A stretch of DNA of 64,000 nucleotides from Daphnia carinata (taxonomy: Eukaryota > Arthropoda > Branchiopoda > Diplostraca > Daphniidae), in contig NC_081338.1 of the NCBI RefSeq assembly GCF_022539665.2, positions 4,649,679 to 4,713,678 on the forward strand, read 5' to 3'. The notes under the pieces are model-generated. The model ran no database searches. It was not told the DNA's origin and saw only the letters and a program-made list of their open reading frames with translations. This document shows positions 1 to 13,743 of the stretch, in pieces (the first letter of the stretch is position 1; each line of letters begins with the position of its first letter). The position numbers were made by a program, and so were the translations under genes.

Positions 1-40
1 GCTAATCGTTAGGGCCAAGATTAAACTGTTGTCATCGTTA

Positions 41-2069
41 TCAGATGATACTTTTAGGGGCTTGAATAAAGTAAACTGCGTTCGAAACAATTTTAGGCCC
101 GCCAGGCGAATTTGTTGTTGCCTGTGTGGCGATGAATTTTTGCACACCACCAAAAACAATCAATTCACCCCGCCCGTGTACGATTGAGTAAAGAACTGCC
201 TCTTCAGGTGATCCTCGCCCATTCGTGAAAGATTCATTCGGTGGAAGCCACCGAACTCTGTACTTTGAAAGAGCTTCACTAATATCAAGCAGGCAAAGAC
301 TCATCGACGATTGGCTTCCTGAAGGCACTTTAACTTTCGGGATATCACGGGCATTTCCCTGAATTTTCAGCAAATTTTCAAATTAGCTGTAATCTGAAAA
401 CAATAAATAAAACAAATAAAGAAAACGTGTTAAACCTGTAACCGTTGGATACGCTCTTCCATTTGTTTCAGTGCTTCCAACTGTTTTCCTCTATTTTTCA
501 TTGCGTTAGGTCGGACAGACGGCCGTGTTCCAGGCCGTGGGTGAATACGTACTGGTTCCTTGGGCTCCACCTCTTGTCGCCTTAGATTCAAATCACCACT
601 GCCATTTCCGTTAACGTTTTTTTCTTCAGGAACTCGGCTAGATTAGTTTTAAAAAATAGTTAACATCATTGTTAGACCTGAAAGTAAAATTGGATTTACT
701 TGTTTGGACGGTCAGCGGAATTTTCTACAGGAGGAACCCAAACAGATCGGCCCCGTATTTGCGCAGACATGTTATAATGCGATGCGTACGCCGGATGGGG
801 GCTAGAAGCTTGTTGGGCGTTTGGTCTCCTGCACAGAAACACCACCTTATCTTCAACTTTGCATCCTGGAGAACACCACATATGTGAAGCGCCATGCTCT
901 TGATCCTCGACAGTTAGCTCCCTCCATCGCCACCGTGGGCCTGTTTGGCAATTTATTTTGAAGCAAGTAATCCAGACAGGCATTATCAAATTAAAACCTT
1001 CCATGTTGAGCAGCCAAACGTCATTAAAGACACTATTCGGGCCTCCACAACCACCTATGACTAACAGGTTGTGTTCATTCAAGGCTATCTGAGTCTGTCC
1101 GTAACGTCCCTGTGGCTTAGGTTCCTCTATTTCTTTTTGGAACCAAGAGTTATTTTCGAGGTCATAGCATAGAATTTCCCTAAAAGTGACATTGAAATTA
1201 GTAAGTGGGGTACTATTATTTTGTTTTTGCAAAGAAGTTACTGAGAAGGCTGGCCAAGTGACAGTTGCCTTCTGATTCCCCCAAAAACAATCATGTGGTG
1301 CCCATGTACAGTTGCTGAATGGCCAGCTGCTGAAGGTGGAGCTGGATGTGTATATTCATAATCCCATTTGTTGGTCTTCAATCGGTAAATGTTGAGCTCA
1401 TTGAAAAGTTGGCAAACCTGTTCAAAATTGTAGTTTTTTTTCCGTCTTGATTTGTTGCACTAATAATTTACCTGGTGAAGTGGAGACGAAGATGACTGTG
1501 TCCACCCTCCATACAAAATAAGGGAGTCCTTGTAACACACTAGTGTTGCACAGGCCTTTGGAGAAGGATATGACCCTGTAGGGAGGGGTCTTACCCAAGT
1601 TCTTGAAGAGAGATTCAACTTCCATAAGTCATTGAATGTTGTATTTGTTGAAGTACACCCTCCAAATACATACATGTAGTTATCTAGAGAATGGAAATCA
1701 GATTGAATACCACAAACTTTTTAATCAATCGAATACCATAGTAGCAGGCAGCATGTGAATAACGTCTTGATATTGTTGTAAAAAGGTCATGAGATGACGG
1801 GAGGGTTTCCCAGTGAATGTTATTATTGCTGATACTGGACAGAAATCTCATTTGATGCTTGTTGACCACTTCTGAAATTTTGAAGGATAGACTATATCTG
1901 GCCATATTGCTGCAAACCTTGGATAAGATTGCATACCTTGGACAACTTCCAACCATTTTTTGCAGACAAGTTTACATGATTGCAAATCATTGTAGGGGGA
2001 GACAAGTCCAATGATGTATTCAAGAACTTCGGATGGCAAACTATGAATGAAGGCTTCGTCTTCTACCAT
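41..2069 (-). CDS. FBXO42: F-box and kelch-repeat protein, FBXO42-like
   Basis: Substrate-recognition subunit of an SCF (Skp1-Cullin-F-box) ubiquitin ligase; the vertebrate family member is linked to p53 turnover. Eight exons on the minus strand: 2069-1937, 1871-1737, 1683-1472, 1417-1242, 1179-998, 940-700, 637-436, 358-41, giving 532 residues with all GT-AG junctions in frame. An F-box ([20 protein letters not shown], about residues 10-45) is followed by kelch repeats with FGG, YGG and IGG turns (about 75-285). A basic/proline linker, a short coiled coil (about 405-427) and a conserved C-terminal block containing [10 protein letters not shown] (about 427-532) follow. I use the first true ATG at 2069; the frame stays open upstream only through a TTG. 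The 57-nt intron 941-997 is in frame and stop-free; I treat it as an intron because removing it restores the family pattern. Human FBXO42 is longer (about 717 residues). Confidence 0.93.
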
Positions 2070-5000
2070 TCCAGTTGGAAGACTTCCACGGCTGATGTTT
2101 GTTTGGTACAACGTACAAAATTTGAATCCTGTAGGAGGTAAACTTTAAGCCCTCCCTATTCGACTAGAAATATTACTATGGTTTTTGTTGTTGTCCGTTA
2201 ATCTTTTTGACGAAAATGTTTTTGGTGTTCTTTTTAGCGTTAGATGGCGTCCGCTACGCTTAGAACCCTAAAATCGACAAAAATCTTTAGCCAAAAGGTG
2301 GCGTGAAAAATTGCTCCGAAACCGACATGCCATCTAACGGGGAAAATATCGGGAAAAAAGGGTCGGTCGAATTGCACGCATAAGACACACTTTTGATAGA
2401 ATCCCTAACGGGAACTTTTTAAAGAATCCTTACAAAAATATAAATCATACTACGTGTGAGTAATTCACCTTTCCCTGCGGGAAACATCTGCGAACATTTA
2501 GCTATGCATGTTACTTTTTGTCTTCTTTTTTTTTAACGCTCAAGTGGGTGTGGTTTTATTTCAGTGTAGATTGATGATGATGGGCCCGATCCATCCGTCA
2601 TGGTACAGTTTCCGCCTACATATGTTATCGCATACGTGACTTAGTTGATGGAGCATTATATGTCGCATGATTTTCTATCTAAAGGATGCATAGATAAAGC
2701 CGCAGAGAGGTACGATATAACAAATTGTGTGACAAGTTTGTTCAGTTTGTCTGGGATAATAATCAATACAATTTTCAGGTTCAATAACTAATAAAATCAG
2801 GCATCAAAAATTAAACCCTTCCTCACATTAAATTCTGATCATGACTTATAGCTAAATTTTTAGCTCGATTTAGATTGCCTTAGCATTCTTTATCAAAGTT
2901 GATTTACATCGCTCAATTAAGGTTTTACGCTGAATGTGTAAACAAATTCACTCCGTACGGCGCTACGTAGGATTTAAAAAAAAAAAAAAAAAATACGTGT
3001 AGTCGTTTAAAGTCAAAAGGATCGCAGAGATAACGTCAATTTTACCCAGTTAACAAACAAGCGGGGAATCAATCGGAAGATATGGAGGAAACGTGTTTTT
3101 AAGGGCTACTCGGTGGATGAATAAAGAAAAGCCAGCAGGGGTATGCATATTGCCCATACAAGGACGGGGGGAAGGCTAAAGGAGGGTGGAAGGGATCAGC
3201 AGCCCTTTTTTTTCCGGCTTTGCTATACGAGTTTTTGCCGTCGAAAATACACACAACGATAGGAGAGAGAGCATGCCCTCCAACGACGCCGACGCTGCCC
3301 GGAGGGGAGGAGAAGGGGGAGGCCAATATCACTGCGCCGCTTGCGCGTCGTTGGCTGGTGTTTAAAAGACTCTGGAGCGTGCGCCGGTCACGTGACCCTA
3401 TATACTGCAGCTTATAATAAATACTACGCTATTTCTTTTCTCTCTTCTCGTAGCTGGCCCTACCCCTGCAACTGTGTTGACTGGAAACAAGGTCGCCTGT
3501 TTTGCCTGTCCCAGCTACACACGGCCTGTACGTATCGTGGGCCATTAGCAAGTTGGCATGTCATTCAGTGGGTTACAGTAGGCCTTTCTGTCAAAGCTTT
3601 TTTTTTTTATTATTATTATTTGAATATACTGGCATGCAAATAATAGCCGACCCGTCGTCCTCTTCCATGTATACTAACCTATAAAAAAATAGTACAGCCT
3701 CTTTTGTCTTGATGTAACATGAAATCTCATTTAATATTCAAATTCTTTTTAAATCATGACAAAAAAAAAACAAAAAAAAAACACATTGCCCTATTGACTT
3801 GTTCCTCTCTTCTGTTGATATGCTAATTCGTTGTAGCGGCAACATCGTGGGATACATCAATGGCCTACTGGATGCAGCAAGAGTTTGACGTCGTTAATGA
3901 ATAAGGCGAATACACGGGTACGTCATTAATGAGGTCTATTTTCTGACTTGTTGTATAGCCATAAAATTGACCTTTGGTTGGTTGGCAATTCAACAGTTTT
4001 CCGTCCGTGTCGTTCGTACGTGTGTGTGTGAAAAGAGTTTTTCCGCCTCTTTTGTGCGATTGCTGAGGCGACGAACAAGTTCCATCGGGTCGCGTGGCCG
4101 GTCGGCCGACCTGAACAGCACGGGGCCCCTGATCAAACCCTCCCTCCCTTCATCCTTTAGAAGAAAAAAAAAAGAGAGTATAGCAGATCGTTTGCTGGAG
4201 GTCAACCATTGTTTGCCCCCCTTTAACTCTATGGTCCTCCACCCACCTACACCCATATGATACAAGTATACAGTAATATAAACACTTTGGAGTCGCTTGT
4301 TGAAACAGAGTCAATGAAAACGGCATCTATTGCAGCCTCAAAACAGCGAACAGAAAGCAAAAACAAAGTCAAACAAAAACATTGAAATAGAAAACGACCT
4401 GCACACCAATGTCAATAAAAAAAACGTGGGGGGTGGGGGGATAGAAGGGCACGGATTTTTTTCCCACGAACGAGGATCGAGTTGATTTTGAATAAAACAA
4501 GAATTAAATGTGAAAAGCGTCGATGGGAACAGGTCAACGACTCATGTCTTTTTTTTTTAGCGATAACCTGTGGACAAATAAAAGATTAAGAGGGAGGAAA
4601 AATTATTCACTTGACGTGACACATTTTGTTGTGGCGCGGGACCCATCGTGCCCCCTCCCGTCCGCTGCTCATAGCTCTAGAAATCCGGGCCGATTTGAAA
4701 GATTCAGGTACGGATGGTGTGTGTGCGCGTGTAGCGCTACCTTGACAACGATTACTCCCGGCGGCACACCCCCGCATGTGTAACCACCCCCCCCCCCCGT
4801 TCCCTGGACTAGCACCTTCCAATCACGTTCCCAGGCTCATTTTTTTTAAATTTTTTTGTTCATTGTTCAGCAGCATTTTTTAGTTAGAGGTTCGTCCCTA
4901 ACTGAATTTGTACGTACATTTATTCAAAGCCGAACAATCTCAGAAACGATGTTGATCAATCGTGCCGGATAAATAGCCTTTGGCTGTACGGCACACACAC

Positions 5001-5082
5001 ACGCATGGAACAAAGTCAACAATATGTACATCGTCGACGAAGCTCTTGCGCCCGCCGGCCTGGATCCACACATTTCCCTTTT

Positions 5083-5146
5083 TTATATATATATATATAT
5101 ATATTTTTATTCTGATTACGTATATATATATATATATATATATATA
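5083..5146. repeat. TA dinucleotide microsatellites (two blocks)
   Basis: Two TA runs, about 5083-5104 and 5120-5146, are separated by a short T/A-rich spacer. A CA run lies nearby at about 5320-5337. Confidence 0.9.
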
Positions 5147-5790
5147 AGATGCTCACCCGTCGATTCTGATTTTCTGATGTGTTGCCCAACTTTTTTTTTA
5201 TTTTCGGTGCTCCTTTCTCACGGCCCTTGATGTTGCAGTGCTTTTTGACGACCGACGTCCTCTTTTGCATTTTCCTCGCACTCTTGTTTGCGTTTGTTTG
5301 TGTTGATTTAAAAGCGATACACACACACACACACACAGACAGCGCTTGAAGTATAGCAAAGGGGGGGGGGGATGCAAGAGAGCATCAAAGTTTGTTTGTA
5401 TTTGTCGACATTTCAGTTCATTCGGCCGTCGATATCCCTCTCCCCCTCCCCCCCTAGAAAAAACAATCCCTCACTCCAAAAAGGGATTCTTTTGATTGCC
5501 GTTCTCTGTAACATTTGAAATAATAAGAGTTTTGTGATGATCGTTTAAACGTCACATTTCAAACGTCGAGTGCAAAAAAAAAAAAAAAGAAAAGCTTTTC
5601 TACCACTTCATTATCACCTGATGCTCGAACGTGACAAGGAAAGAATCTTTCTCTAGCCCTCCCCTTCCCCCCACTTCAACATTGAAAACAAAAGTGTCAT
5701 CAAGTTTCAACAGTTAACTTTGTGCCCTGTGCATATCCTTTGCGCGTTTCCGGGTTTGTTTCCGCGTTGTAATAAAGAGAAATAAGAAAC

Positions 5791-5818
5791 AAAAAAAAAA
5801 AAAAAAAAAAAAAAAAAG

Positions 5819-5854
<36 letters not shown>
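5791..5854. repeat. Compound homopolymer: 27 A then 36 C
   Basis: A run of 27 A (5791-5817), one G, then 36 C (5819-5854). On the minus strand this is 36 consecutive G followed by poly-T, which could form G-quadruplex structures. The exact length is prone to sequencing and assembly error. Confidence 0.85.
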
Positions 5855-5856
<2 letters not shown>

Positions 5857-6441
5857 AATAAAAATGTACGATGTGATGACAAGATGTGTCGTCACAGGTC
5901 AGCAGTTTTCTTATTCACTTATGTAGTCCAGCAAACTCCTTTTTCTTTTTTGGCCAGCGTAACTCGTTCGGCCGCACGATCACGTGCTAGCCACCCACCG
6001 AGCTGTCAACGGACACGCGCGCCCCTTCGCTAAAAACTTCCCCTCCCCAATGGCGGAGTGAGAGGGGATATATTATGTACACCAACGTCGTATAAGAAAA
6101 AAAAAAAAAAAACCTTCAAGAATCTTCCTGTTTTTGCGGGTCACAGATGCTGCCCCGTGTTCATCCCAAATGTTTTTCTTTGCGTCCCCCCCCCCCTCCT
6201 ACCATTGATATTTTTTGCCTTGTCCGATACAATAACACTCGAACTTTTAACTTGAAATAATAAGAATAATCTCATTTCAATTGATTTCATTTTCTGAACG
6301 GGGGTTACGAAGAACAAAACGGCATCTTTATAGGAAGGAGGGGAGCGATAGAATGGGTATTTTCACGCCGATACGGTCACGCTAATATGTGACATCATCA
6401 ATTCATATCCACCCCCCCCCCCCTATATATATTCCGCGTTT

Positions 6442-6472
<31 letters not shown>

Positions 6473-9094
6473 GTTGGCCTCCCCCATTTTCATCTGTGTG
6501 TGATAAAGGGCGTCGATGGCTGCGCACGTGTTCCCCATCACACATCTCCTTATGTGTGTGCTCGTACGGAATACATCAAAGATTGCGCAGACTACGGTAC
6601 CCGAAGAAGAAGGCCAAAAAAAGCGGGATACAAAAAAAAAAAAAAATCGAGATGGTGTGGGGGAGGGGGGAAAGCAAACATCAAATAACATAAGGCTGTA
6701 TATATCAGTTGTAAGGTTGAATGACGTGTCAAACTAGGTGGAAAATGAGCGCGTACAGCGTCCAGTTTATTGCGACACGGCCACTTAGCGGAGGGAATGG
6801 AAATCCCGATGTCTTCGACGTGATCGCAACATTTTGTTCTCTTTCCCGTTTTATAATAATTGAAATGAATTGTTTTTTGGTTTGAATTGACACGCTGAAC
6901 TCGAAAGACTTTGGAATGAATTGACGTTTCCGTTTGGTTGCGAATGACGTAATCCTTCCGTCTTTGAAAGGCTCCAGTTTGATGGATTTTCCAATTGTTG
7001 CACAAGAATTGAATTCCTCCGCTCAACATTCTGATCAAATATAATAACTGACGTTTCCCGTTGGCCTATTCGCTGTGACATCATAATCCCTGCTCGATCC
7101 GTTTGACTTCTTAACGTTGTCCTTATATCCTCCCCCAACCGTCACTCATCTCAGCCTCTAACTGTATAATACTATCCCTTTCTTTTCTTTCTGTTTGGCA
7201 TAACAAGGCCTTGGCCCTTATTGCATAAAAACGGAAATGAAGAGTCTATAGCGTTTTGGACATGTCAACTGTTATTCCGACGGCCAGTGTAGGAAGAGGG
7301 GGAGGATTTATCGCATCTAAGTTCTTTGTATGAGATAAGCTCGATTTAAATGTCCTTCGCATATGATGAGGGGGTGTTTCCCTCACTGGCTCCCGTTTTC
7401 TTTTTCTTTTTCAATGACACGCTATTGTTGTCCTGCGATCAAAACAGGTGGGTTTAATAGATCTCTCTCTAAACATATATATATATACAGAGGGCTTCCT
7501 CCTCCTTCCCCCCCGTTAGAAAAGAAGGGGGATGATTGGACACGCAGGTGGTGTCCCTCATCCCCCGCTTACATGGTCCCTGATTTAATCAAAATGGCGA
7601 TCGTGTACCGAATTTTTTTTTTTTTTGTGTGTGTATCTCGGGCCGTGTTCGATTTCAATAGAGCACGTGCTACTTGTGTATATCTATCAGCTGATTTTTG
7701 ACACAACACGGAGCGTAATGCGATACGCAGGCCAGGTGATGTGGTTCCCTATTGTTTTCATGTGGACACGGGATAGAGCGAACAAATTTCAACTGTTTAC
7801 TCATTTTCTCGAAAAATGTTTTGGACCCACACCTACACACGTACATCGGCAAGTGGAGTACATTTATTGGATCTCTCATTATTTGAAAGAAGAATTTGTT
7901 GTCGAGGGAGACAAAAGAGTCGAAACTCTTTTCTCTTCCATTTTTTTTTCTTTTTTGATGAAAACAGCAGCTGGGAAAAAGAGGAGAAGGAGCTTGACTT
8001 TTATCACGCTCGATTTCACCAGCCAATATAACATAGGAGGGGGTGGGGGATACAAAAGTTGATGAAGAAATGTTGGTTACCATAGCAACGTCAGCCGAGC
8101 CTGCGATATGAAAGAATCGTGCAAAACGTTGATCGTTTGACGAGAAAAATCCGATTGATTTAAAAAAAAAAAAAAAATTTCAAACTAAAAACAAAATTAA
8201 ATCAGAGTTATTTTCGGTGTGTCGACAGCACGAACAATGACGAGTGTGTGAATAGGGTCACTTGTGTGTTGTATACCCGAACCACTTATTCGAGTGTGTC
8301 TCTCTGGCGCTCGGTGAAGCTCTCGGTTGAACAGAGATCCGAGAGACCGCGTCCACTTGAAAAATTCAACATCCCCCCCCCCCCCTTCCCTTTTATTTTT
8401 TTGATCGGTCGATTTGACGTTGAATGACGAGGAGCTGCCGGACAAACAACAGCCTTTTTTTTTTATTTTAATAATATGAAATTCCCCTTTCTTTTTATAT
8501 ATATACGTATATATTTCTCATTGTACGCCATCTGGTTGTATGGGATATTGTTCTCAGATGTTAAACTACTAAACAGCACCAAATCAAAAAATTGAATCGC
8601 TCATTGAAAATCTTCAAAAAGAAGAGTTTGAGACCTCAACATCGAACACACTCGTCTAATATCCATAACAGTTGGTGAACAAAAATGAAAGTCAAGTTTC
8701 TGAATTTTTTTTCGAAAAACACTTTGCTTCTCCTTTTAAACGCGTATAGGTAAAAACGCAAGAGACTTTCGGTTAGGACGTCAGAAGGCTGAGCACCCAA
8801 AAAGAAACGTCTAGGCTGAGGGTTATAAATCGGATGCAATATCGACGCCACCCTCTTGTCCGGAGACGACGATATTGAAAAAAAAAAAAAAAAAATCTCT
8901 CTCTCTCCCCTTTCTTTCTTTTTACTTTAGCTCCTTTTTGTATGTGTGTGCTTGACTTGTGCTGCCGGCCCTGCTGGCGTATTTATATATATATATATAT
9001 ATACTTCTTTGCCAGCTAAGCATCAGCAGTGGCGGTAGCAGCAGCCCGTTCTAATATGGCTTTTGTTCGCTCTGTCTTCGCACAAGACACCTTT

Positions 9095-9118
9095 TGTGTG
9101 TGTGTGTGTGTGTGTGTG
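9095..9118. repeat. GT microsatellite
   Basis: An uninterrupted GT run of about 12 units in the intergenic region upstream of the LIM-homeobox gene. Confidence 0.9.
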
Positions 9119-9749
9119 CGGCGCCCACTGCGCACCATCCCAAACGCAAATCGTTCCAAAACATTTTCAGAATTACAAGTTTTTACTTAGAACTTTGCAA
9201 GGCCTTGCGCTTCTCTCCCTACCTACCCCCCCCCCAAAAAAAAAAATAAAATATCTTTGTATAGCTCGCATCCAGCTGTGGGGTGTATAGTACTCTAACT
9301 CTTATATAGCGTCTAAGCATCCGTACCAAAACCTTCCCCCTTCTGCTCCTTTGATGAATTCCACCGACGCATTCCGCAGTTTCTCCGGTCCCCCCCCCCC
9401 TCCCTCCCGGTCGGTTCAATATCTCGGCGTGCGTGCGTGTGTGTGTGTCATGATGCCAGGAATGTTCGTCTTTCTTTTCTTTCCTTTCATGTGTTTGGAT
9501 ATATATATATTTCTGTCGAAGGGAAGGCGAGTGGGTTGACGTTCGATGTCATCCCCCCCCCCCCCCGTAAGGACGAGCAACATCACAGCCTACATATGTA
9601 CATTAGACATTTTTTTTGTGTGTGTGTTTTTATTTAGATAACCTCCGTTACTCGTTTGTTTTCTATTAAAAGGTCGGGAGCTGGCAAGCTTTTGCGAGAG
9701 TCTTGGATCGGTGTAACCATGGCGACAAACACAAATGCTATAGACGGGG

Positions 9750-9779
9750 CAGAAGAGAGAGAGAGAGAGAGAGAGAGAG
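9750..9779. repeat. GA microsatellite
   Basis: An AG/GA run of about 14 units. GA tracts of this kind can bind GAGA-type factors in arthropod promoters, but no function is shown here. Confidence 0.85.
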
Positions 9780-10720
9780 GAGGCACATACTTGTATACAG
9801 TTGTCGTATATAGTATATAAAAGAAAAAAGAAAAGAAGCCAGCAAGCATCGGGAATTTCTTGATTGGACGGCACCAGACGCCGACGCCCCAAATGTTCAC
9901 GAGCTTTAAAAAAAAAAAAAAAAAAAAAATAGATGAAGCAAAAATGGCCGACGAAAGTCTATGACAAGGAGAGATATATCTTCGATTTAGATACAAACCG
10001 ATGTAAAAAAAAAAAAAAAAAAAGAAAAGATTCTTTTGTATTTGACCCGGAGAGTAGCTAAGGTAAATAATGAAGAATACATTCTCTTGCTTCTTTTCTT
10101 TTATATACTACGTGTTCCAGGAGATTTTTTTTTTTTTTTTTTTTTGAAAAACTTGCTTGTTTGAACGTGGCACAAATGTCTTCTCGTTCAAACATATGAA
10201 TAAATGCCGACGTCAACCTTCTTGATGTCTAACAATCAAACAAGAGACAGAGCATCGATCGAACGCCGTTTTCAACCCAATCAATAATGACCCACATCTA
10301 TTCTAAACGCCATTTGATGCAATGCCAACCGATATATATGTAGACACATAACAATTGATTTTTTTTTTTTTAAAGGGGGGGGGGGGTTTCTTTTCAGGGA
10401 GGCGAGAAATGTGAGCCGAAAGGCCAAAGCACTAAAAGTTTGGATAGTGTTGCCTTTTTGACGAACTACTCCAAGAGGAGGGGTCACCTTCTTGTTTTGG
10501 GGAAACTGGAACGCTCTGGATGTATAGACGGATAAAGGCTAAAACGATCGTATGATCAAGGTGCAACACGATTCTCCCAACTCAACATCTGTATAAAAAC
10601 GAATCATTTCAGCAGCAGTCTATGACCGGGGTGATACGGAGGAGACAACATGATTTAATCCCTTTATTTTTAATCACACACACAAAAAAAAAAAAAACAT
10701 TCATGGGCGCTATATGTTAG

Positions 10721-10745
10721 TTATATATATATATATATATATATA
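10721..10745. repeat. TA microsatellite
   Basis: A TA run of about 12 units upstream of the LIM-homeobox gene. Confidence 0.85.
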
Positions 10746-11646
10746 ACAACCCGGGCCAGCCTCGCTAATGAATTCATTTGGCCGGCCCAAAGTCAAGAGC
10801 TCACTGCTTTTTAACATTAATAAAGATTAGAAAGAAAAAAGGGCCAATAGCCGAAAGGATAAGCTCTGTATATACACAGGAAATACAAGAAACGTATATA
10901 ACACAAGTCCCCCCCCCCTCTTTTTGTGGTAGATATCATTGAAGAAAGTGAACAGTCAGAGAGTCTTCCATCACTCTCACCCCCCTCTCTCTCTCTCTCC
11001 TCTATCCACAGTGCCGTGGTTCCAAAAACAGTTCCTAAAGTCAGCAGCGTTTTTTTTTTTTTTGCTGTCCCCGGGATACTGCCGGAACTAAAATGGAACA
11101 TAAGAGATGGCCCATAAAAGTCTCACAAGCAAAGCAAATAATAAAGAAAAGAAAAAGGACCAAGTCGCCATTGCCGTAGATGTGAGTAGCGCCCAGGAAA
11201 AGCCCAGGCTATCGAAAAGTGATGAGAGAAAGACGAAAAAAAAAATAAAATAAAATAGGAAGAGACGGCCCCACCAACGAGCCAACCACGGCCCGTCGTC
11301 GTACAAGACATCAAACAGTTGGAGTAGTTCAAAGAGGAGGAGCTACTCCATCGGCCGTGGACCCGGTCGGCCAATCGTTGGCTTTCGTTCGTTCAGCGCA
11401 AGCGCCTCCTCGCCGATGGGCACCTCCCCCCCCCCCTGTGCTCCCGCTGTGCAAGAGAGCATCACCATCGATGGTGCCTTGAAAAACAGTTTTTGAGAGA
11501 CACAGACAGAGTCTATACAGTGTCGGTGGTATACGTGCCCGCATGAAAGAGTCGCATTTCTTGTTTCTCGGGTTTGCCCTACAACATTTGGCAAGACAAC
11601 GGGGGCGTGTACACTCCGTGATCCCAGTGTGTTGTCCGTCTCTTCT

Positions 11647-11649
<3 letters not shown>

Positions 11650-11684
<35 letters not shown>
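11650..11684. repeat. GT microsatellite in the probable LMX1 leader
   Basis: A GT run of about 17 units lying roughly 95-130 nt upstream of the LMX1 start codon, so probably in the 5' untranslated region or core promoter. Confidence 0.85.
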
Positions 11685-11685
<1 letters not shown>

Positions 11686-11779
11686 CGTCTGTGTTTGTGT
11701 GCCTGCAAAACTTTCGTTTCAAAAAAAAAAAAAATTCATTGGGTGGGAAACGATTTTTGTGAAATCTATAAAAGTGAAG

Positions 11780-13743
11780 ATGGTTCAACAACAGCAGCCC
11801 GATTGCAAGGATGTACGGTCCAGGAATATGCAACGATCTCCTACACCAGGTAAATCCTGATTTGAAATGTTGCCCCATTTTAAATGAACTCTGTCTTTTA
11901 CCTTAAAAAAAAAAAAAAAAAAATGCGGTCCTTTTTGAATATGAATTGATGTACGGATGGATTGTATATAGAGAGCCTGCAGTATGGCGGAGGTGACAGT
12001 AGTTACGGCAGCAACAGCGCCGGACACAATCATCATTGCTGCTGCGCCAACGGCGATGCCAGCAGTCCCGGCTCGTCGTTCCAGTCCAGTTTGAATCATC
12101 CGTCAGGCAGCTGTTCGCAAACGGCCTGCGCTGGATGTTCGTCGTCGGCTGCGGCGGCTGCAACTGGCATCACTTGCATCGCAGGCCCAGTCAGTTCGTC
12201 CAGCAGCGGCAATGCGCCGACCATCGTCACGTCAACGACGGCCAGCATCGCGTCGGCCGTCAAATTCGAACTGGGCCGGATCGAAGTGTGTGAAGGATGC
12301 GGATTGGGCATTGCCGATCGCTACGTGATGCGCGTAGCCGACGGATCCTGGCACGAGGATTGTCTTGTCTGCTGCATCTGTCACGCTCCACTCGTCCATT
12401 CTTGCTTCACCAGATCCGGCAGAGTCTACTGTCGACAAGATTACGATAGGTAAGCGACGTGAATTTCGTTTTTTTTTTTTTTTTGTTGTTTTTTTTTTTT
12501 TGAAGCCGATCGGAATTATTTAAATCTTGAATGTTTTTGTTTCGATTTGAGAAGGGTTTACGGAGCCAAATGCGGACGTTGCGGCGAACGACTTTATCCG
12601 CACGAACTGGTCATGAGAGCCGGCTCTTCTTTGACCTTTCACTTGCCCTGTTTCGGTTGTTTCATTTGCGGCCGGCCACTTCAGAAAGGCGACCAATTCG
12701 TCGTCCGTGCTGGCCAGCTTCTTTGCCGGGCCGACCTCGAAAAGGATCTCTTTCTCATCCAATCAACCACCAACAACAATAACAATAATGGTAAGCTCTT
12801 TTCGTTTTGTATTCTTTTATATGATTGCAAAATGATTTGAGAATTTTGGATAGGTGATGATTCAGCGGCGGATGAGAACAATAGACCTCGTCACGACGGA
12901 CGTCGGGGACCGAAACGTCCGAGAACGATCCTGACATCGGCGCAGAGACGCCAATTCAAAGCCTCGTTCGAAATCAGCCCGAAACCTTGCCGTAAAGTGC
13001 GCGAAGCTTTGGCCAAAGAAACGGGATTGAGCGTCCGCGTCGTTCAAGTTTGGTTCCAGAACCAACGGGCCAAAATGAAGAAGTTGCAGCGTAAAGCCAA
13101 AATCGAAGCCGAGAAAAATGGCTCATCAACGTCAGTGGCGACGACCTCTGGCGATAAGAAAGACGGCAAAAGCGACGGCAAAAGTAAAAAAAAATAAATC
13201 TATTTAATTAACGTCCTTAAAAAACAAAAACAAATGGCAACTCATTTTTACGATGTAAATCAACAGAGAGGTTTGGAGATAGCGGCGATGGTGCGGGCAA
13301 CTCGTCGCTCATGTCCAACATGCCCTACTCACCCAACGGTAATAAAAAAAAAAAAAAATGGATCAAAGAGAAGGACGGCCAGTAGTTTAACAAAACCCTT
13401 ACGTCTTTTTTTTTTTTTTTTTTTTAAATTTATGATAGGTGATGGGTCTTATGTCGGCCATTCGGGCGATAGCATGTGTGGCTCGGATTTATCGCTGGAC
13501 GATAGCGGCGGCTTTGATCAGCTGGACGATGGGCATTCTCTCAGCGGTGTCGACCTGCAGGACATCCAGCAACAGCAGCAACATCCGCATTCGATGAGTT
13601 TACACCACCATCACCATTTGGATGCAGCTTCGCCTCACCTTCACCATTCTGAGCTGATTCCTCCACCGGGATCCTATCACCCCATCAACCCAATAGACAA
13701 ACTTTATTTGATGCAGAATGCCTACTTCCGTTTGGACCAATAA
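11780..13743 (+). CDS. lmx1: LIM-homeodomain transcription factor, LMX1 class
   Basis: Nuclear DNA-binding regulator of neuronal and dorsal/appendage patterning in the LMX1A/LMX1B family. Exons: 11780-11849, 11972-12449, 12555-12790, 12854-13183, 13267-13338, 13439-13743 (496 residues). A low-complexity Ser/Cys/Ala-rich N-terminus precedes LIM1 (about 129-182, starting CEGCGLGI and ending CRQDY) and LIM2 (about 187-243, CGRCGERL...CRADL), each with zinc-binding Cys/His spacing. The homeodomain (about 279-338) begins [11 protein letters not shown] and carries helix 3 [15 protein letters not shown], diagnostic of LMX1. The C-terminus has a His-rich patch and ends near [14 protein letters not shown], a motif also terminal in vertebrate LMX1B. 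The exon 3 acceptor could lie 3 nt upstream, adding one Arg. Reading through the 13184 donor gives a stop at 13195-13197 and a shorter protein. The large empty upstream region fits a developmentally regulated gene. Confidence 0.95.

Larger units (their letters stand above)
2070..11779. other. Gene-poor, repeat-rich intergenic region
   Basis: No coding model could be supported on either strand in 9.7 kb. The short open frames here are low complexity and run through poly-A, poly-C, TA, GT and GA tracts. The region lies between the divergently placed FBXO42 (-) and LMX1-type (+) genes, so it probably holds their promoters and the 5' leader and enhancers of the LIM-homeobox gene. I could not delimit individual elements by eye. 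A CACGTG E-box sits in the sequence near 3390. Confidence 0.6.

Noticed and set aside
5700..5895. Two overlapping 60-codon ORFs rich in poly-Gly and poly-Phe on the minus strand
   Set aside because: They are translations of the A27/C36 homopolymer, with no sequence outside it that looks coding.
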